From JAVJUV01 sp047314965 (GTDB taxonomy: Bacteria > Pseudomonadota > Alphaproteobacteria > Rhodobacterales > Rhodobacteraceae), in the NCBI RefSeq assembly GCF_047314965.1, contig NZ_JBLBVK010000041.1:72361-136360 (forward strand): a DNA stretch of 64,000 nucleotides, written 5' to 3'. The translations under genes were made by a program, and so were the position numbers. Under the pieces are notes generated by a model. It saw only the letters and a list, made by a program, of their open reading frames with translations, did not search any database and was not told where the DNA came from. Below, piece by piece: positions 57,390 to 64,000 of the stretch. Every line of letters begins with the position of its first letter. Position 1 is the first letter of the stretch.

Positions 57390-57467
57390 TGTACGAGTTG
57401 TGTATGAAACGCAGATTGCAGCATCTTGTAGTGGATGCTGTAAGTGGCGCAATTCATTGTGGGAATT

Positions 57468-57541
57468 TGGAGGCGAGTACCGGAATCGAACCGGTGTACA
57501 CGGATTTGCAATCCGCTGCGTCACCACTCCGCCAACTCGCC
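57468..57541 (-). tRNA. tRNA-Cys (GCA)
   Basis: Reverse complement begins GGCGAGTTGGCGGAGTGG. It has an anticodon arm GCGGA-TTGCAAA-TCCGT (anticodon GCA), a T arm CCGG-TTCGATT-CCGG, acceptor end ACTCGCC, discriminator T and encoded CCA. The 7-bp acceptor stem GGCGAGT/ACTCGCC is perfect. U73 is the normal cysteine identity base. It marks the right edge of the decayed region. Confidence 0.96.
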
Positions 57542-57721
57542 GAAGTGTGGACCTCTACCTATCAACTTCCCGGAGGGTTGCAAGTCACAACATGAAACTG
57601 GCCTGGAGTGAATTCTGGCAACCATTGAGAAAATCGGGCTCTTTGCGAATGCGCGCCGCTTGCCCGCCGCGCTCATCTGTGGTTGAACCGAGGCAACGGT
57701 TCTGAACGAAAGAGTTTAGCA

Positions 57722-58375
57722 ATGGCCGACTACGCCCAACGCCGCACGACGATGGTCGACACGCAGGTTCGTCCGTCGGATGTCACAAAGTTCCCGATCA
57801 TCGAGGCAATGCTGCGGATTCCGCGCGAAATGTTCGTGCCCGATGACAAGCGCGACGCCGCCTATGTCGGCGAAAACGTCGATCTTGGCGGCGGGCGCGT
57901 GGTGCTCGAACCGCGCACGCTGGCGAAGATGCTGGAAGCGGTCGACATTCAGCCGGACGAGCTGGTTTTGGATATCGCGTCTGGCTACGGCTATTCGACA
58001 GCCCTTGCCGCGCATCTGGCCGAAGCCGTGATCGCACTCGAGGACGTGCCGGAACTGGCGAAGGAAGCCGAGCGGGCGCTTGGCGAGGCCGGTGCCGACA
58101 ACACGGCGGTCATCGAGGGTCCGCTGGCCGAAGGTGCGGCCAAACATGGTCCCTACGACGTGATCATGGTCCAGGGTGCGGTTCAGCACATGCCCGAAGG
58201 GATCACCGATCAGCTCAAGGACGGTGGCCGGATCGTCGCGATTTTCCAGGAGGGCGCGCTTGGTGTCGTCCGGGTCGGTTATCGGATCGACGGGCAGATG
58301 ACATGGCGCTTCGCGTTCAACGCCGGCGCCCCGGTGTTGCCGGGGTTCGAGGCCAACCGGGCGTTCGTGCTTTGA
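57722..58375 (+). CDS. pcm: protein-L-isoaspartate O-methyltransferase family protein
   Basis: 217 aa PCMT-like methyltransferase. 'MVDTQVRPSDVTKFPIIEAM', 'IPREMFVPDDKRDAAYVGEN' and the SAM loop 'LVLDIASGYGYSTALAAHLA' are present, but the canonical PCMT active-site segment is shortened, as in the alphaproteobacterial group that precedes tolC. Whether it repairs isoaspartate or has another substrate is uncertain. Start ATG 57722 chosen over 57683. 22 nt before tolC, likely one transcript. Confidence 0.88.
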   Translation: MADYAQRRTTMVDTQVRPSDVTKFPIIEAMLRIPREMFVPDDKRDAAYVGENVDLGGGRVVLEPRTLAKMLEAVDIQPDELVLDIASGYGYSTALAAHLAEAVIALEDVPELAKEAERALGEAGADNTAVIEGPLAEGAAKHGPYDVIMVQGAVQHMPEGITDQLKDGGRIVAIFQEGALGVVRVGYRIDGQMTWRFAFNAGAPVLPGFEANRAFVL

Positions 58376-58397
58376 CATTCAAATTCTGAGACAGGGG

Positions 58398-59765
58398 ATG
58401 GCCATGAGGTGTTTTGGAAAAAAGGCAGCCACGCTGGCGATCGCACTTTTCGCATCCGCCGGCCCCGGTGTCTCGGAAACCCTGACAGATGCTTTGGTCA
58501 CGTCTTATCGCAATAGCGGCCTCATCGCGCAAAACCGCGCCGTTCTTCGTGCGGCGGACGAGGACGTGGCGCAGGCTGTCGCGACGCTCCGCCCCGCAAT
58601 TTCCTATGCGCTTGGCGTGAACTATTCCGACCCGTCGCAGGGCGATGATCTGACCGGCTCTCTTTCGGTGACGGCAAACATGCTGCTTTACGATTTCGGG
58701 CGGTCGCAACTGGGTGTGGATGCCGCAAAGGAAACCGTGCTCGCGACGCGCGCCGCCCTGATCGATGTCGAGAACACCGTGCTTCTGAACACGGTCATCG
58801 CTTATATGAGCGTGCGCCGTTCCGAGGCCTTTGTGAACCTGCGGGAAAACAACGTCCGCCTTCTGAACGAGCAGTTGCGCGCCACCCGTGACCGGTTTGA
58901 CGTTGGCGAAGTGACCCGGACCGATGTGTCTTTGGCCGAGGCGCGTCTGGCCGCTGCCCGCAGCGGGCTGGCGGCGGAGCAGGGCGGTCTGGCCCGAGCC
59001 CGCGAGCAGTACAAGGCGGTGGTCGGGCAGTACCCCGGCACACTGGCCGCGCCTCCTTCGCCGCCGTCGATACCGTCTACCGAAGAGGCCGCACGCGAGG
59101 TGGCACGCAAGGAAAACCCGCAGATCCGGCAAGTCCAGCATCAGGTGAAGGCGACCGAGCTTGTGGCGGAACGCGCTGCGCGGGGCGTCTATCCTTCCTT
59201 GAATGCGTCTGGTCGTGTCGGCATTGACGATGATGGCGACGACAGCCTGTCGCTGGGGCTTGACCTGACAGGTCCGCTCTACCAGGGCGGGGCGATCACA
59301 TCGACGGTGCGCAAGGCCCAGGCCCAGAAGGACCAGGTCCGTGCGCAGCTCTACACCACCGGCTTGCTGGTCGATCAGCAGGTCGGCAACGCCTATGCCA
59401 ACCTGGCCGTTGCCACCGCCAGCATCGATGCGTCCGACCGTCAGGTCAGGGCGGCTCAACTGGCCCTCGAGGGAGTGCGCGAGGAGTTGCAGCTTGGCGC
59501 GCGCACCACGCTGGAAGTTCTGGACCAGGAGCAGGAGCTGCTCGACGCCCAGACCAACCGGGTCGCTGCCCAGGTCGATCGGTATCTCGCGGTCTACGAG
59601 GTTCTCGACTCGATGGGGCTTCTCACAGCAGAGCGTCTCGGGCTGAACGTTCCCATCTATGACCCCGCCGCCTATTACAATGCGGTCAAAGATGCGCCGG
59701 GACATCTGGTCAGCCCGGAGGGCCGGAAACTCGACCGGGTCCTCAGGGCCATCGGTAAAGAATAA
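58398..59765 (+). CDS. tolC: TolC family outer-membrane efflux protein
   Basis: 455 aa. Signal peptide ('AATLAIALFASAGPGVS'), then two repeats of the TolC helical-barrel domain ('ETLTDALVTSYRNSGLIAQN', 'ALGVNYSDPSQGDDLTGSLS', 'LRATRDRFDVGEVTRTDVSL', 'VTAAQ'-type helices, 'GARTTLEVLDQEQELLDAQT'). It forms the outer-membrane duct for RND pumps or type I secretion. The Pcm-TolC order is common in Rhodobacteraceae. Confidence 0.94.
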   Translation: MAMRCFGKKAATLAIALFASAGPGVSETLTDALVTSYRNSGLIAQNRAVLRAADEDVAQAVATLRPAISYALGVNYSDPSQGDDLTGSLSVTANMLLYDFGRSQLGVDAAKETVLATRAALIDVENTVLLNTVIAYMSVRRSEAFVNLRENNVRLLNEQLRATRDRFDVGEVTRTDVSLAEARLAAARSGLAAEQGGLARAREQYKAVVGQYPGTLAAPPSPPSIPSTEEAAREVARKENPQIRQVQHQVKATELVAERAARGVYPSLNASGRVGIDDDGDDSLSLGLDLTGPLYQGGAITSTVRKAQAQKDQVRAQLYTTGLLVDQQVGNAYANLAVATASIDASDRQVRAAQLALEGVREELQLGARTTLEVLDQEQELLDAQTNRVAAQVDRYLAVYEVLDSMGLLTAERLGLNVPIYDPAAYYNAVKDAPGHLVSPEGRKLDRVLRAIGKE

Positions 59766-59843
59766 CCATTTATTAATCGTGCTGTTGTCTGCGGCACGGG
59801 CAGGGGGTACCCTGTCCTCCACCGGGTGCAAAAGTGGTGTGTA

Positions 59844-60956
59844 ATGTCTGATTCCGCGTCAAGGAAGGATGTCGAAGACGTCCTGAGTTCTGTCCGTCGG
59901 CTTGTCTCGTCTGAGATGCCGCGCAATCGTCGTCCCGACCTGCCCAAAGGTCCGGGAGCTTTGGTCCTGACCGATGCGCAGCGGGTAGAACGACCTGTTT
60001 CCAAAGGGTTGGCTGCGAAATCATTGGAAGACCGGATTGCCGAACTCGAGGCCGCGGTTTCGTCGAGAGACGATGAATACGAACCGGACGGAAGCGAAGA
60101 CCAGGCGCAGCACCGGCCCGACAAGATCGTCTACACGCGTCCGCCGACCGTCGCGGAACAGGCCAGCGCGCGGCAGGACGCATCGCGTCTGAACCGACTG
60201 ACGCTGGTCGAGCCTGTCAACGATACAGCGGATGATGAGAGCAGTGCCGCCGACGGCGAAACAGTCGCATTCCGTCACTCCGGTTCCCCGTCCGATCCCG
60301 GGAATCCCGCGGATGACCGGGCGGAACAGGAGGCTCCCATGGCTGAAGACGTCCCGGCGGTGCAGCGCGAGTCGGCTCAGATTAGCGCGTTCCATGATCC
60401 GGACGTCATGCTGGAACGCTTCGAGGCCCGTATCGAGCACGGTGAACCGGAGCAATTGGCACCTGCTGCCGGCCATGATGGCTTTGCCGAGGATGCGGAG
60501 GCCTTCGAGGCGGAGCCCGAGGAAGTGTCTGCCGACGAGCCTTTGGAACTCTCGTCCGATGAAGTGGGCTTGGATGACCTGTCGGCAGCCGAAGCGCTGA
60601 TGGAGCCCTTCGCGCAGGATCAGGATGACACGGATTTCGAGGAAGCATTGACTGAAGCTGTCGCGGCAACGCACGAGGACATCGCTTCCGAAGAGAAGGA
60701 CGACGTCCCGCAAGCGACGCCCGAGCTTGCGGCTGAAGAGATGGCTCCCGCAGAGGATTCAGAGGACGCAGCAGCTGCGACGGCCGTGTCGGCTGCGATG
60801 CTGGACACAATCGACGAGGACGTGCTTCAGCCCATCGTCGCCAGGTTGATCCGGGAAGAACTGCAGGGCGAACTTGGCGAGAGGATCACCCGCAATGTAC
60901 GTAAGCTGGTCCGGCGCGAGATCCTCAGGGCGCTCAATTCACGCGAATTCGAGTAA
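59844..60956 (+). CDS. PopZ-like acidic protein (DUF2497-type architecture)
   Basis: 370 aa. A short N-terminal helix 'SRKDVEDVLSSVRRLVSSEM' resembles the PopZ start (EEILxSIRRIISxD). A very acidic, low-complexity middle (about 90-310; repeated E/D/A/P) follows. The C-terminal helical block is 'DEDVLQPIVARLIREELQGE' and 'LGERITRNVRKLVRREILRA'. PopZ self-assembles at cell poles and binds client proteins through such ends; here the C-terminal block is longer and basic. Function as pole organiser is inference. Start ATG 59844; 78 nt after tolC. Confidence 0.68.
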   Translation: MSDSASRKDVEDVLSSVRRLVSSEMPRNRRPDLPKGPGALVLTDAQRVERPVSKGLAAKSLEDRIAELEAAVSSRDDEYEPDGSEDQAQHRPDKIVYTRPPTVAEQASARQDASRLNRLTLVEPVNDTADDESSAADGETVAFRHSGSPSDPGNPADDRAEQEAPMAEDVPAVQRESAQISAFHDPDVMLERFEARIEHGEPEQLAPAAGHDGFAEDAEAFEAEPEEVSADEPLELSSDEVGLDDLSAAEALMEPFAQDQDDTDFEEALTEAVAATHEDIASEEKDDVPQATPELAAEEMAPAEDSEDAAAATAVSAAMLDTIDEDVLQPIVARLIREELQGELGERITRNVRKLVRREILRALNSREFE

Positions 60957-60985
60957 CGTGATGTCCGGCTCAGGCATCTGACGAC

Positions 60986-61003
60986 TCCGGGCTTTGGCCC
61001 GGA
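60986..61003. terminator. hairpin between convergent genes
   Basis: TCCGGGC (60986-60992) pairs with GCCCGGA (60997-61003) around TTTG, between the PopZ-like gene (+) and hom (-, stop 61026). No T-tract. Likely a bidirectional 3'-end hairpin. Confidence 0.5.
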
Positions 61004-61025
61004 TGCGGTTCTCCGCCAGCCCCTG

Positions 61026-62312
61026 TCAGACGTCTTCGATCCGGATAGCCACCGGATGAGATGCAAGCACCCCGGTGCCCTCCATTGCCTCGATCGCCCG
61101 ATCCAGAGCATCCCGCGCCGTTTTATGCGTCACGATCAGAACGGGCGCGTGCGGGTCCGTATGGCCGTATTGGCGCATCCGGTCGATCGAGACGCCAGCG
61201 TCTCCCAGAACCGTGGCGATCTTGGCCAGTACGCCGGGCTTGTCGATCAGGGACATGCGCACATAGAACGCAGCAGGGGCCGAGGCCGCGGCCGGCTCGG
61301 GCGCAGCCAGCTGATCGGCGGGGATGCCGAACACGGACACCGTATTGCCCCGCGCGATGTCCAGAACATCCGCCATCACCGCGCTGGCGGTGGGGCCTTC
61401 TCCGGCGCCGGGACCCCGAAGCACGATCTGATCGACGCTGTCACCCTCGAGGACGACCATGTTGGTGCCGCCCTTCAGCTGTCCAAGCGGCGAAGTATCG
61501 GGCACGAGGCAGGGCGTCATGCGCGCCTCCAGCCCTCTGCCAGTCTTCTGGGCAACGCCCAGGAGCTTTATCCGATAGCCCATGTCGGCGGCCTGCTCGA
61601 TATCCTCGATGGTGATCCGTTCGATCCCCTCGATGTGCAGACCCGAAAAATCTACACGTGTCCCGAACGCGATTGCCGCCAGGATCGCCAGCTTGTGGCC
61701 CGCGTCGATGCCGCCCACATCAAGGGTCGGGTCCGCTTCCAGGTACCCAAGCGCGTCGGCCTCCGCGAAAACGGTCTGATAGTCGAGACCCGCATCCTGC
61801 ATCCGCGTCAGGATATAGTTGCAGGTACCGTTCATCACGCCCATGACCCGGCTGATCTCGTTTCCCGCCAGACCTTCGGTCAACGCCTTGATCACGGGGA
61901 TGCCACCGGCCACGGCGGCCTCGAAGCGCAAGGACACGCCCTTGTTTTCGGCGGCTTCCGCCAGTTCCTGCCCGTGGATGGCCAGCATCGCCTTGTTCGC
62001 TGTCACCACGTGCTTGCCTGCTCGGATAGCGGCCTCGGTCGCGGCCTTTGCCGGGCCGTCGGAGCCCCCCATCAGTTCGACGAAGACATCCACGTCATCC
62101 CGCACCGCCAGCGCGACGGGATCGTCCTCCCAGGCATAGTCGCCCAGTCGGACTCCACGGTCCTTGTCGCGTGTGCGCGCGGATACAGCCGAGATGGTGA
62201 CGCGCCGCCCGGTCCTCGTCTCCAGAAGCGCCGCATGGCGCTGAACGATTCTGACGACACCGACACCGACCGTGCCAAGACCCGCGATTCCAAGACGAAG
62301 GGGAGTGGACAT
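61026..62312 (-). CDS. hom: homoserine dehydrogenase
   Basis: 428 aa; reduces aspartate semialdehyde to homoserine. NAD(P)-binding 'LRLGIAGLGTVGVGVVRIVQ', substrate domain 'GKHVVTANKAMLAIHGQELA', 'FEAAVAGGIPVIKALTEGLA' and 'MNGTCNYILTRMQDAGLDYQ' with 'DPTLDVGGIDAGHKLAILAA' carry the catalytic Lys and Asp. A C-terminal ACT domain ('FYVRMSLIDKPGVLAKIATV') implies threonine feedback. ATG 62312; a TTG at 62318 is in frame. Confidence 0.97.
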   Translation of the reverse strand: MSTPLRLGIAGLGTVGVGVVRIVQRHAALLETRTGRRVTISAVSARTRDKDRGVRLGDYAWEDDPVALAVRDDVDVFVELMGGSDGPAKAATEAAIRAGKHVVTANKAMLAIHGQELAEAAENKGVSLRFEAAVAGGIPVIKALTEGLAGNEISRVMGVMNGTCNYILTRMQDAGLDYQTVFAEADALGYLEADPTLDVGGIDAGHKLAILAAIAFGTRVDFSGLHIEGIERITIEDIEQAADMGYRIKLLGVAQKTGRGLEARMTPCLVPDTSPLGQLKGGTNMVVLEGDSVDQIVLRGPGAGEGPTASAVMADVLDIARGNTVSVFGIPADQLAAPEPAAASAPAAFYVRMSLIDKPGVLAKIATVLGDAGVSIDRMRQYGHTDPHAPVLIVTHKTARDALDRAIEAMEGTGVLASHPVAIRIEDV

Positions 62313-62376
62313 GAGCAAATTCCGTTCAATTACGCTTGGGGTGTTAGCCTGTCAGGGGCGGGGGAGCAATGCGCGT

Positions 62377-62658
62377 TCAGCCGGAGATCCGCGCTCGCAG
62401 CGCATCGAAGTCGTCCATATCGCCGACGGGTGTGCGCAGAACGGCGGCGCGCCTCCGCAGTGCCTCGGCGCGTGCTGCCAGTTGAAGCGCATCTTCCTCT
62501 CCCTGCGCCTCCGCCTCGGGATCGGGCAGCAGTTCTGCCACCGGCACCAATGCAGGCCAGGCGCCTGACGCGCTCTGCCGCACCGGATCGGGCAGGTCGG
62601 GCCAGTCGCCGCAGGCGGCCAGCGCGAAACAGATCAGACATGCGGAAGAAAGTCTCAT
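62377..62658 (-). CDS. small predicted lipoprotein
   Basis: 93 aa from ATG 62658: a leader 'SSACLICFALAAC' with a lipobox LAAC, then 'GDWPDLPDPVRQSASGAWPA', 'LVPVAELLPDPEAE' and an Ala/Arg-rich helix. No known domain. The ORF is open to 62766 but the leader fixes the start. 64 nt upstream of hom on the same strand; divergent from the TetR gene with the operator between. Confidence 0.75.
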   Translation of the reverse strand: MRLSSACLICFALAACGDWPDLPDPVRQSASGAWPALVPVAELLPDPEAEAQGEEDALQLAARAEALRRRAAVLRTPVGDMDDFDALRARISG

Positions 62659-62717
62659 GCGAGAATACCTACGCTTCCAACAACCGTTTTGCCAGCCTGT
62701 GCATTGCGGGATTGATA

Positions 62718-62731
62718 TGAACAATTGTTCA
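62718..62731. promoter_or_regulatory. perfect 14-bp palindrome, TetR operator
   Basis: TGAACAATTGTTCA is a perfect 14-bp inverted repeat, 13 nt before the TetR ATG and between it and the divergent lipoprotein gene. GAACnnnnGTTC sites are typical of TetR-family autoregulation. It overlaps the expected promoter/ribosome-binding area (AAGGAGG follows at 62737-62743). Confidence 0.8.
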
Positions 62732-62744
62732 GTTACAAGGAGGT

Positions 62745-63332
62745 ATGGCACGCAAGGCAGGTTCACACGCAGAAATCACGGGTCCCGCTATTCAGGAGGC
62801 GGCGCTTCGACTGTTTTCGCGTTCAGGCTACGCAGCGGTCTCGATGCGTGAGATCGCGGCAGAGGTCGGGGTCAGGGCAGGCGCGCTGTATCTATATACC
62901 CCGGACAAGCAGACGCTCCTTTACGATCTGATGAAGGATCACCTCGAGGCCCTGCTGGCCGCTTGGGAAAAGGCGAAAGGCACCGGCACGCCGCTCGAAC
63001 GTCTCGAGACATTTGTCGGTTTCCATGTCGACTACCATTTCGATCTGCGCGACAAGGTCTTCGTGTCCTATATGGAGCTGCGGAATCTGAGTGACGAGAA
63101 CTTCAGGAAAATTCAGAAGCTTAGGCGCTCATATGAAGACGAGCTCGAGGCGATTCTCGCGGATGGTCTCGAAAGCGGCGCATTCCGCTTCGAGGATGTG
63201 AGGGTCACGACCATGGCGCTTCTGGCGATGCTTCTGGGCTATATCACCTGGTTCCGCGGCGGCGGCCGGCTGGACAAGGACGACATCCGGCGGATTCATC
63301 TGGACCTTGCTCGCGCGATGGTCGGCGCATGA
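62745..63332 (+). CDS. TetR family transcriptional regulator
   Basis: 195 aa. The N-terminal HTH is 'GPAIQEAALRLFSRSGYAAV' plus 'SMREIAAEVGVRAGALYLYT'; the C-terminal helical domain ('LETFVGFHVDYHFDLRDKVF', 'MELRNLSDENFRKIQKLRRS') resembles TetR proteins that sense acyl-CoA or small hydrophobic effectors. AAGGAGG ribosome-binding site. Overlaps the next gene by 4 nt. Confidence 0.93.
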   Translation: MARKAGSHAEITGPAIQEAALRLFSRSGYAAVSMREIAAEVGVRAGALYLYTPDKQTLLYDLMKDHLEALLAAWEKAKGTGTPLERLETFVGFHVDYHFDLRDKVFVSYMELRNLSDENFRKIQKLRRSYEDELEAILADGLESGAFRFEDVRVTTMALLAMLLGYITWFRGGGRLDKDDIRRIHLDLARAMVGA

Positions 63333-63838
63333 GCAGGAAGCCCACAGACGAGGAAGAAGTCACCCTGATGGTGCTCGGCGCATCTGCGCCGCGCCTCTGG
63401 CTTGGCGTGTTCTGCACGGCAGGGCTCGGTATGCTATTATTCTGGATCGTCTTCGCCGGACGCCCTGCCATGGTGTACCAGGTGTCTTTCCTGGCGGCCG
63501 GGGCCGTGTCGCTCTGGCTCGCGGATCGTCTGCGCAGGGCGGGGCAGGACCGGATCGTATTGACGAACCGGGTCCTGAAGACCGAGAGCGGACGCGTCCT
63601 TACCACCGTGGACAACGTCCGCTCTGTCGAGCGCGGGGCATTTTCCTTCAAGCCGCCGAACGGGTTTCTCGTCCGGCTGAACGAGCCCTGCGGGCAGGCT
63701 TGGGTACCCGGCCTCTGGTGGCAACGCGGGCGCGTGATCGGCGTCGGAGGTGTGGTCTCCGCCGGTCAGTCGCGCGCGATGGCCGAGGCCCTGACCGCGC
63801 TGACGCTGGGCATCCTTCCGGAAACCCGTGCGTCGTAG
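63329..63838 (+). CDS. two-TM membrane protein of unknown function
   Basis: 169 aa with two adjacent helices ('LWLGVFCTAGLGMLLFWIVF', 'VYQVSFLAAGAVSLWLADRL') and a soluble C-terminal part of PH-like pattern ('DRIVLTNRVLKTESGRVLTT', 'VDNVRSVERGAFSFKPPNGF'). It starts in the TetR stop (ATGA), so it is part of that transcript. No clear family. Confidence 0.75.
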   Translation: MSRKPTDEEEVTLMVLGASAPRLWLGVFCTAGLGMLLFWIVFAGRPAMVYQVSFLAAGAVSLWLADRLRRAGQDRIVLTNRVLKTESGRVLTTVDNVRSVERGAFSFKPPNGFLVRLNEPCGQAWVPGLWWQRGRVIGVGGVVSAGQSRAMAEALTALTLGILPETRAS

Positions 63839-63862
63839 CATCAGTTCAGGCTCCGACGAGCC

Positions 63863-64000
63863 TTACACACTTCCCCCAGTAGCGACGCCGGATGCCGCGT
63901 CCCAGACCAGCTGGGGCGCGAAGCGAGGCCGCGCGATCGCGACCTCGCGGAACCTGTAGGACGCCAGGCCCACGGTGAAGGCCGGAGACCAGTCCTGTTC
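63863..64000 (-). CDS. C-terminal fragment of an unidentified protein
   Basis: The last 45 codons of a gene extending beyond the window; the visible end is 'EQDWSPAFTVGLASYRFREV', 'AIARPRFAPQLVWDAASG' and a stop at 63863. Convergent with the membrane-protein gene, 24 nt apart. Too short to name. Confidence 0.5.
   Translation of the reverse strand, partial: EQDWSPAFTVGLASYRFREVAIARPRFAPQLVWDAASGVATGGSV

Noticed and set aside
56730..57407. 225-codon plus-strand frame after the LtaS-like gene
   Set aside because: Crosses a sharp composition break, covers the IS66 remnant on the other strand and shows no domain or ribosome-binding site.
1..64000. CRISPR array or prophage
   Set aside because: No series of regularly spaced repeats and no phage structural, integrase or lysis genes; the only close direct repeat is the two-unit one at 19664.

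Overview
The window looks like chromosomal DNA of an alphaproteobacterium of the Rhodobacteraceae (Roseobacter-like). It is GC-rich and gene-dense, with GTG and TTG starts and many 4-nt ATGA/GTGA gene overlaps. Its repertoire fits that family: MlaA/MlaC, DMT permeases, a threonate pathway, a Pcm-TolC pair and a PopZ-like acidic protein. I see no rRNA, CRISPR array or intact transposase. There is one tRNA (Cys).

Layout. 1-9.9 kb: MnmD and a divergent FAD oxidoreductase fragment, a DMT permease, MlaC/MlaA, a five-gene plus-strand run (RidA, GDPD, FemAB/GNAT-like, PCD, MscS), a divergent peroxiredoxin/ferredoxin-reductase pair, RsmD and a GFA protein. 10.2-16.9 kb: a C4 acid-sugar module: LacI regulator, ltnD-otnK-otnC-otnI, GntR regulator and MFS porter, with palindromic operators in the intergenic DNA. 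16.9-29 kb: hydrolase, transporters, a membrane LytTR regulator next to a 21-bp-period direct repeat and a small outer-membrane barrel, exported orphan proteins, a winged-helix/TPR regulator, a sulfotransferase, FghA and a remnant of a second fghA. 29-35 kb: ECF sigma factor with a VWA membrane protein, LldD, and a decayed autotransporter. 35-37 kb: ribosomal protein L25 and a threonine-dehydratase-type enzyme.

37.3-52.8 kb is an extracellular polysaccharide region. A minus-strand arm (PglC-like sugar transferase, TPR lipoprotein, Wza-like export protein, outer-membrane barrel, rhomboid protease) diverges from a plus-strand arm (ExeA-like ATPase, Wzz-like chain-length protein, BY-kinase). It is followed by a tightly overlapped nucleotide-sugar operon (rfbC-rfbB-rfbD-rfbA-lspL-ugd) for dTDP-rhamnose, UDP-glucuronate and probably UDP-galacturonate. 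The set matches the XrtA (exosortase A)-linked EPS clusters, but no exosortase, polymerase or flippase is in the window.

52.8-57.5 kb is a decayed, island-like stretch ending at tRNA-Cys. It holds a frameshifted metF, a zinc-ribbon pseudogene broken by an in-frame TGA, a low-GC pair (LtaS/MdoB-like sulfatase-fold transferase plus DgkA) and a scrap of an IS66 transposase C terminus. 57.7-64 kb returns to core genes: Pcm, TolC, a PopZ-like protein, homoserine dehydrogenase, a small lipoprotein, a TetR regulator with a perfect 14-bp operator, and a membrane protein.

Most notable signals: the LytTR-direct repeat-OMP unit; a dispersed hairpin element in four copies, one of which lies against a gene that seems to lack a normal start codon; the LtaS-like/DgkA lipid-recycling pair; and several broken genes (fghA remnant, autotransporter, metF, zinc ribbon, IS66).
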